From: Amycolatopsis bullii
GTDB lineage: Bacteria; Actinomycetota; Actinomycetes; Mycobacteriales; Pseudonocardiaceae
Length of the DNA stretch: 64,000 nt
Direction of reading: 5' to 3'
Assembly: GCF_014654205.1 (NCBI RefSeq)
Contig: NZ_BNAW01000006.1
Coordinates: 248,001-312,000 of the forward strand
Shown here: in pieces, positions 58,899 to 64,000 of the stretch
Layout: every line of letters begins with the position of its first letter
Position numbering within the stretch: position 1 is the first letter of the stretch
Notes under the pieces: model-generated
Told to the model about the DNA's origin: nothing
What the model saw: the letters and a program-made list of their open reading frames with translations, nothing else
The model's database searches: none
Translations under genes and position numbers: made by a program

Positions 58899-58914
58899 AC
58901 CGGTCTGGACCAGT
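58899..58914. promoter_or_regulatory. dre-like site ACCGGTCTGGACCAGT
   Basis: Matches the DasR responsive element consensus (ACTGGTCTAGACCACT type) at 14 of 16 positions if C/G is allowed at position 15. DasR is the GlcNAc-6-phosphate-sensing GntR repressor that controls chitinases in Streptomyces. Confidence 0.7.
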
Positions 58915-58976
58915 AAGACGCCCTCACCGAGCAGTGGTCCGGACTGCCCGCCACGCTCCGTGGTGCCCCTTCCGTA

Positions 58977-58992
58977 ATTGGTCTGGACCACG
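58977..58992. promoter_or_regulatory. dre-like site ATTGGTCTGGACCACG
   Basis: Second DasR-type site, 90 bp before the chitinase ATG. The core TGGTCTGGACCA is kept. A third weaker version (AGTGGTCCGGACTGCC) lies at 58933-58948. Confidence 0.7.
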
Positions 58993-58995
58993 TAA

Positions 58996-59009
58996 CGTTT
59001 GCGCAAACG
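58996..59009. promoter_or_regulatory. 14-bp palindrome CGTTTGCGCAAACG (LacI-type operator-like)
   Basis: Perfect palindrome with central CG, as bound by LacI-family sugar regulators. It lies 74 bp before the chitinase ATG. Confidence 0.55.
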
Positions 59010-59082
59010 GCGCAAAACACCGCCCTGGTCCCCGCCGGTGGTGTTGGTGTCCGCCGTCCTGCACCTGGCTCAAGGGAGAGCG

Positions 59083-60698
<1,616 letters not shown>

Positions 60699-60702
<4 letters not shown>

Positions 60703-62048
60703 GGCGCCGGTGGTTGCCCGCACTCGGGCTGGCGGCCGCGGCCGCCACGATCGGCGCGATGGTCGTGATCGCCCCGGCGAACGCGGCGGGCGGCGTGTCC
60801 GCGACCTTCTCGAAGGGCTCCGACTGGGGCACCGGGTACGAGGGCAAGTACACGATCGCCAACGGCTCGGGCTCGACGTTGCCGAGCTGGACGGTCGAGT
60901 TCGACCTGCCCAGCGGCGCGAAGATCTCGTCGCTGTGGGACGGCAGCTACACGGCGTCCGGCCAGCACGTCACGGTCAAGAACACGTGGAACGGCAACGT
61001 CGCCAACGGCGGTAGCGCCAGCTTCGGGTTCAACGTGGCGTACTCCGGTTCGTACGCCGCGCCGTCGAACTGCAAGCTGAACGGGGGTGCGTGCTCCGCC
61101 GGGGGCACACCCCCCACGTCCACGACGCCTCCTACGACGACGACCCCGCCGACGACGACCACGCCGCCCCCGCCGGGTGGCCGTGGCGCGCCGTACCTGT
61201 ACATGGGCTGGGGCAGCCCGCCGAACCCGCAGACGGTGATGAACGCGACCGGGATCAAGTGGTTCACCATGGCGTTCATCAACGCCTCCGGTGGCTGCAA
61301 CCCGGCGTGGGACAGCAGCCGTCCGCTGTCGGGCAGCGCCGACGCCACCGCGATCTCGCAGATCAAGGCGGCGGGCGGCCAGGTCGTCCCGTCGTTCGGC
61401 GGCTGGAGCGGCAACAAGCTGGGCCCGAACTGCTCGACCCCGGAGGCGCTGGCCGGCGCGTACCAGCAGGTCATCAACGCCTACGGGCTGAAGGCGATCG
61501 ACATCGACATCGAGAACTCCGACGAGTTCGAGAACGAGGCCGTGCAGGACCGCATCCTGAACGCGCTGAAGATCGTCAAGCAGAACAACCCGGGTATCCA
61601 GACGATCCTGACCTTCGGCACGTCGACGACCGGCCCGAACTACTACGGCAACCGGCTCATCGACCAGTCGAAGGCGCTGGGTGCGAACGTGGACGTGTTC
61701 ACGATCATGCCGTTCGACTTCGGCGGCGGCGCGAACATGTACAACAGCACGGTGAGCGCGGCGAACGGCCTGCGTGACAAGCTGAAGTCGACGTTCGGGT
61801 GGTCCGACGCCACGGCGTACGCCCACCTCGGCATCTCGGGCATGAACGGCCTGTCCGACCAGCAGGAGCTGACCGACCTGTCGACGTGGACCCAGATCAC
61901 CAACTGGGCCAAGTCGAACAAGATCGCCCGCCTGGCGTTCTGGTCGGTCAACCGCGACCGAGGCTGCCCCGGCGGCGGCGTCCAGTCGGCGTGCAGCGGC
62001 ATCGCCCAGAACGACTGGGACTTCACGAAGGTGACAGCGGGCTTCTGA
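60699..62048 (+). CDS. Secreted GH18 chitinase, second type, with N-terminal CBM2
   Basis: 449 residues, translationally coupled to the first chitinase by ATGA. Signal peptide to about ANA|AGGV. The CBM2 (about 28-130) is nearly the same as the upstream one, with identical DNA blocks of 45 and 56 nt. After a Pro/Thr linker the GH18 domain has a short form of the motif with D268, D270 and E272 (AIDIDIENSDEF), as in ChiC/ChiD-like single-domain bacterial chitinases. It lacks the insertion domain of the first enzyme, so the two probably cut chitin in different ways. Confidence 0.93.
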
Positions 62049-62060
62049 CGCTGTCGCAAG

Positions 62061-62099
62061 CGGCCTCCTTGCCTGCTCCCCGGGCGGGCAAGGAGGCCG
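62061..62099. terminator. Hairpin after the chitinase operon
   Basis: CGGCCTCCTTGCC pairs perfectly with GGCAAGGAGGCCG. Shared with the convergent decarboxylase gene. Confidence 0.8.
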
Positions 62100-62102
62100 T
62101 TC

Positions 62103-63443
<1,341 letters not shown>

Positions 63444-63445
63444 TC

Positions 63446-63464
63446 ACAATTCTGGCTTCGTTGT
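63446..63464. promoter_or_regulatory. LysR-type box ACAA-N11-TTGT
   Basis: A dyad in the 84-bp gap between dgdA and the LysR gene; the spacing fits the T-N11-A motif of LysR-type sites. Confidence 0.5.
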
Positions 63465-63476
63465 TCGGTTTTGCCG

Positions 63477-63482
63477 CACAAT
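63477..63482 (+). promoter_or_regulatory. Candidate -10 CACAAT for the LysR gene
   Basis: CACAAT, 6 nt before ATG 63489. GGAGG directly abuts the ATG and is too close to act as a ribosome-binding site, so the start may be leaderless. Confidence 0.35.
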
Positions 63483-63488
63483 CGGAGG

Positions 63489-64000
63489 ATGCTGAACCCG
63501 TGGCGCCTGCGCCTGCTGAGCCGGCTCGACACCCTGGGCACGGTCCGCGCGGTGGCGCAGGACGCGAACCTGAGCGCGTCGAGCGTGTCGCAGCAGCTGG
63601 CCGTGCTCGAAGCGGAAACCCGCACCCAGCTGCTGGAACGCACCGGCCGCCGGGTCCGGCTGACCCCGGCCGGGCTGATGCTGGCCCGGCGGGCGCGGGT
63701 GATCCTCGACCACATGGACACGGTCGAGGCGGAGCTGCGCAGCCTCGGCGAGGAGCCGGTCGGCCTGGTCCGGCTCGGCGCGTTCCAGAGCGCGATCCAC
63801 ACCCTGGCCGTGCCGGCGGTGACGCGGCTGGCGCACCCGCACCTCGAGGTCCAGCTGCTGGAGCTGGAACCGCACGAAAGCATTCCCGCCCTGCGCGGCG
63901 GCGACGCCGACGTCATCATCACCACGACCGACTTCGTCGAGCTTCCCCTGGGTCCCGACCTGGACATCGTCCCGCTGGCGACGGACCCGATCGTGCTGGT
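63489..64000 (+). CDS. LysR-family regulator (N-terminal part), probable regulator of dgdA
   Basis: 170 codons up to the window edge; the C-terminal half of the effector domain is missing. The helix-turn-helix is LSRLDTLGTVRAVAQDANLSASSVSQQLAVLEAET, followed by LLERTGRRVRLTPAGLML. The effector domain begins GLVRLGAFQSAIHTL. Divergent placement from dgdA and the ACAA-N11-TTGT box between them suggest it controls that gene, as the LysR-type DgdR does in Burkholderia. Confidence 0.9.
   Translation, partial: MLNPWRLRLLSRLDTLGTVRAVAQDANLSASSVSQQLAVLEAETRTQLLERTGRRVRLTPAGLMLARRARVILDHMDTVEAELRSLGEEPVGLVRLGAFQSAIHTLAVPAVTRLAHPHLEVQLLELEPHESIPALRGGDADVIITTTDFVELPLGPDLDIVPLATDPIVL

Overview
The window is a 64 kb piece of a high-GC actinobacterial chromosome. 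I read it as Pseudonocardiaceae, most likely Amycolatopsis or a close relative. It has the decaprenyl-phosphate arabinose and galactofuran machinery typical of arabinogalactan-walled bacteria (DprE1/DprE2, GlfT1, GlfT2, a Wzm/Wzt exporter, GtrA). It also has the Bpa proteasome activator, an EspG/PE-PPE-like type VII secretion group, an SsgA-family sporulation protein, and CBM2 chitinases behind DasR- and CebR-like operators. Gene order partly follows the Mycobacterium tuberculosis Rv3772-Rv3809 region as I remember it. The genus call is inference.

Layout. 0-10.4 kb: the end of a probable DPPR synthase, an AftB-like GT-C membrane protein, an inserted two-gene STAND ATPase unit, then dprE1-dprE2 divergent from gtrA-glfT2. 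10.4-14.2 kb: a type VII secretion substrate/chaperone group. 14.3-20 kb: bpa, wzm, wzt and glfT1 on the minus strand, then a class-V-aminotransferase-fold protein and a quinone oxidoreductase. 20-29 kb: a secreted M28 peptidase, a YpfJ-type metalloprotease, MarR, tRNA-Ser, a patatin, small enzymes, a repeat-rich 430 bp intergenic stretch and a trypsin-like protease. 29-35 kb: a CitA/DpiB-type two-component system divergent from a three-gene ABC importer. 35-41 kb: a G1 glutamic protease, a giant LuxR regulator and a streptogrisin-like protease. 41-51 kb: an SsgA-like protein, Lrp-MFS, an orphan KAS III, an adenylate cyclase, an EF-G-binding-like protein, a methyltransferase/GntR pair, GNAT, and SigE-like sigma with a probable anti-sigma. 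51-57 kb: pat, acetoacetyl-CoA ligase, an MprF-like synthase and two tRNAs. 57-62 kb: a CBM2 esterase and two tandem CBM2 chitinases. 62-64 kb: a 2,2-dialkylglycine decarboxylase divergent from a LysR regulator.

How the genes fit together. The wall genes supply decaprenyl-phospho-arabinose (DprE1/E2), start and extend galactan (GlfT1, GlfT2), and export it (Wzm/Wzt). GtrA and the GT-C protein act at the membrane. The chitinase block is a scavenging unit that appears to be wired to N-acetylglucosamine and cello-oligosaccharide signals.

Two genome-wide habits stand out. At least sixteen start codons sit 5-7 nt after a TAnnnT-like hexamer, which suggests leaderless transcripts. Several intergenic (and one intragenic) perfect inverted repeats look like members of dispersed palindromic families. 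The best candidates for an undescribed system are the STAND ATPase pair at 2.5-5.7 kb and the palindrome/DnaA-box structure at 17.05-17.16 kb. All calls were made by reading; no database search was run.
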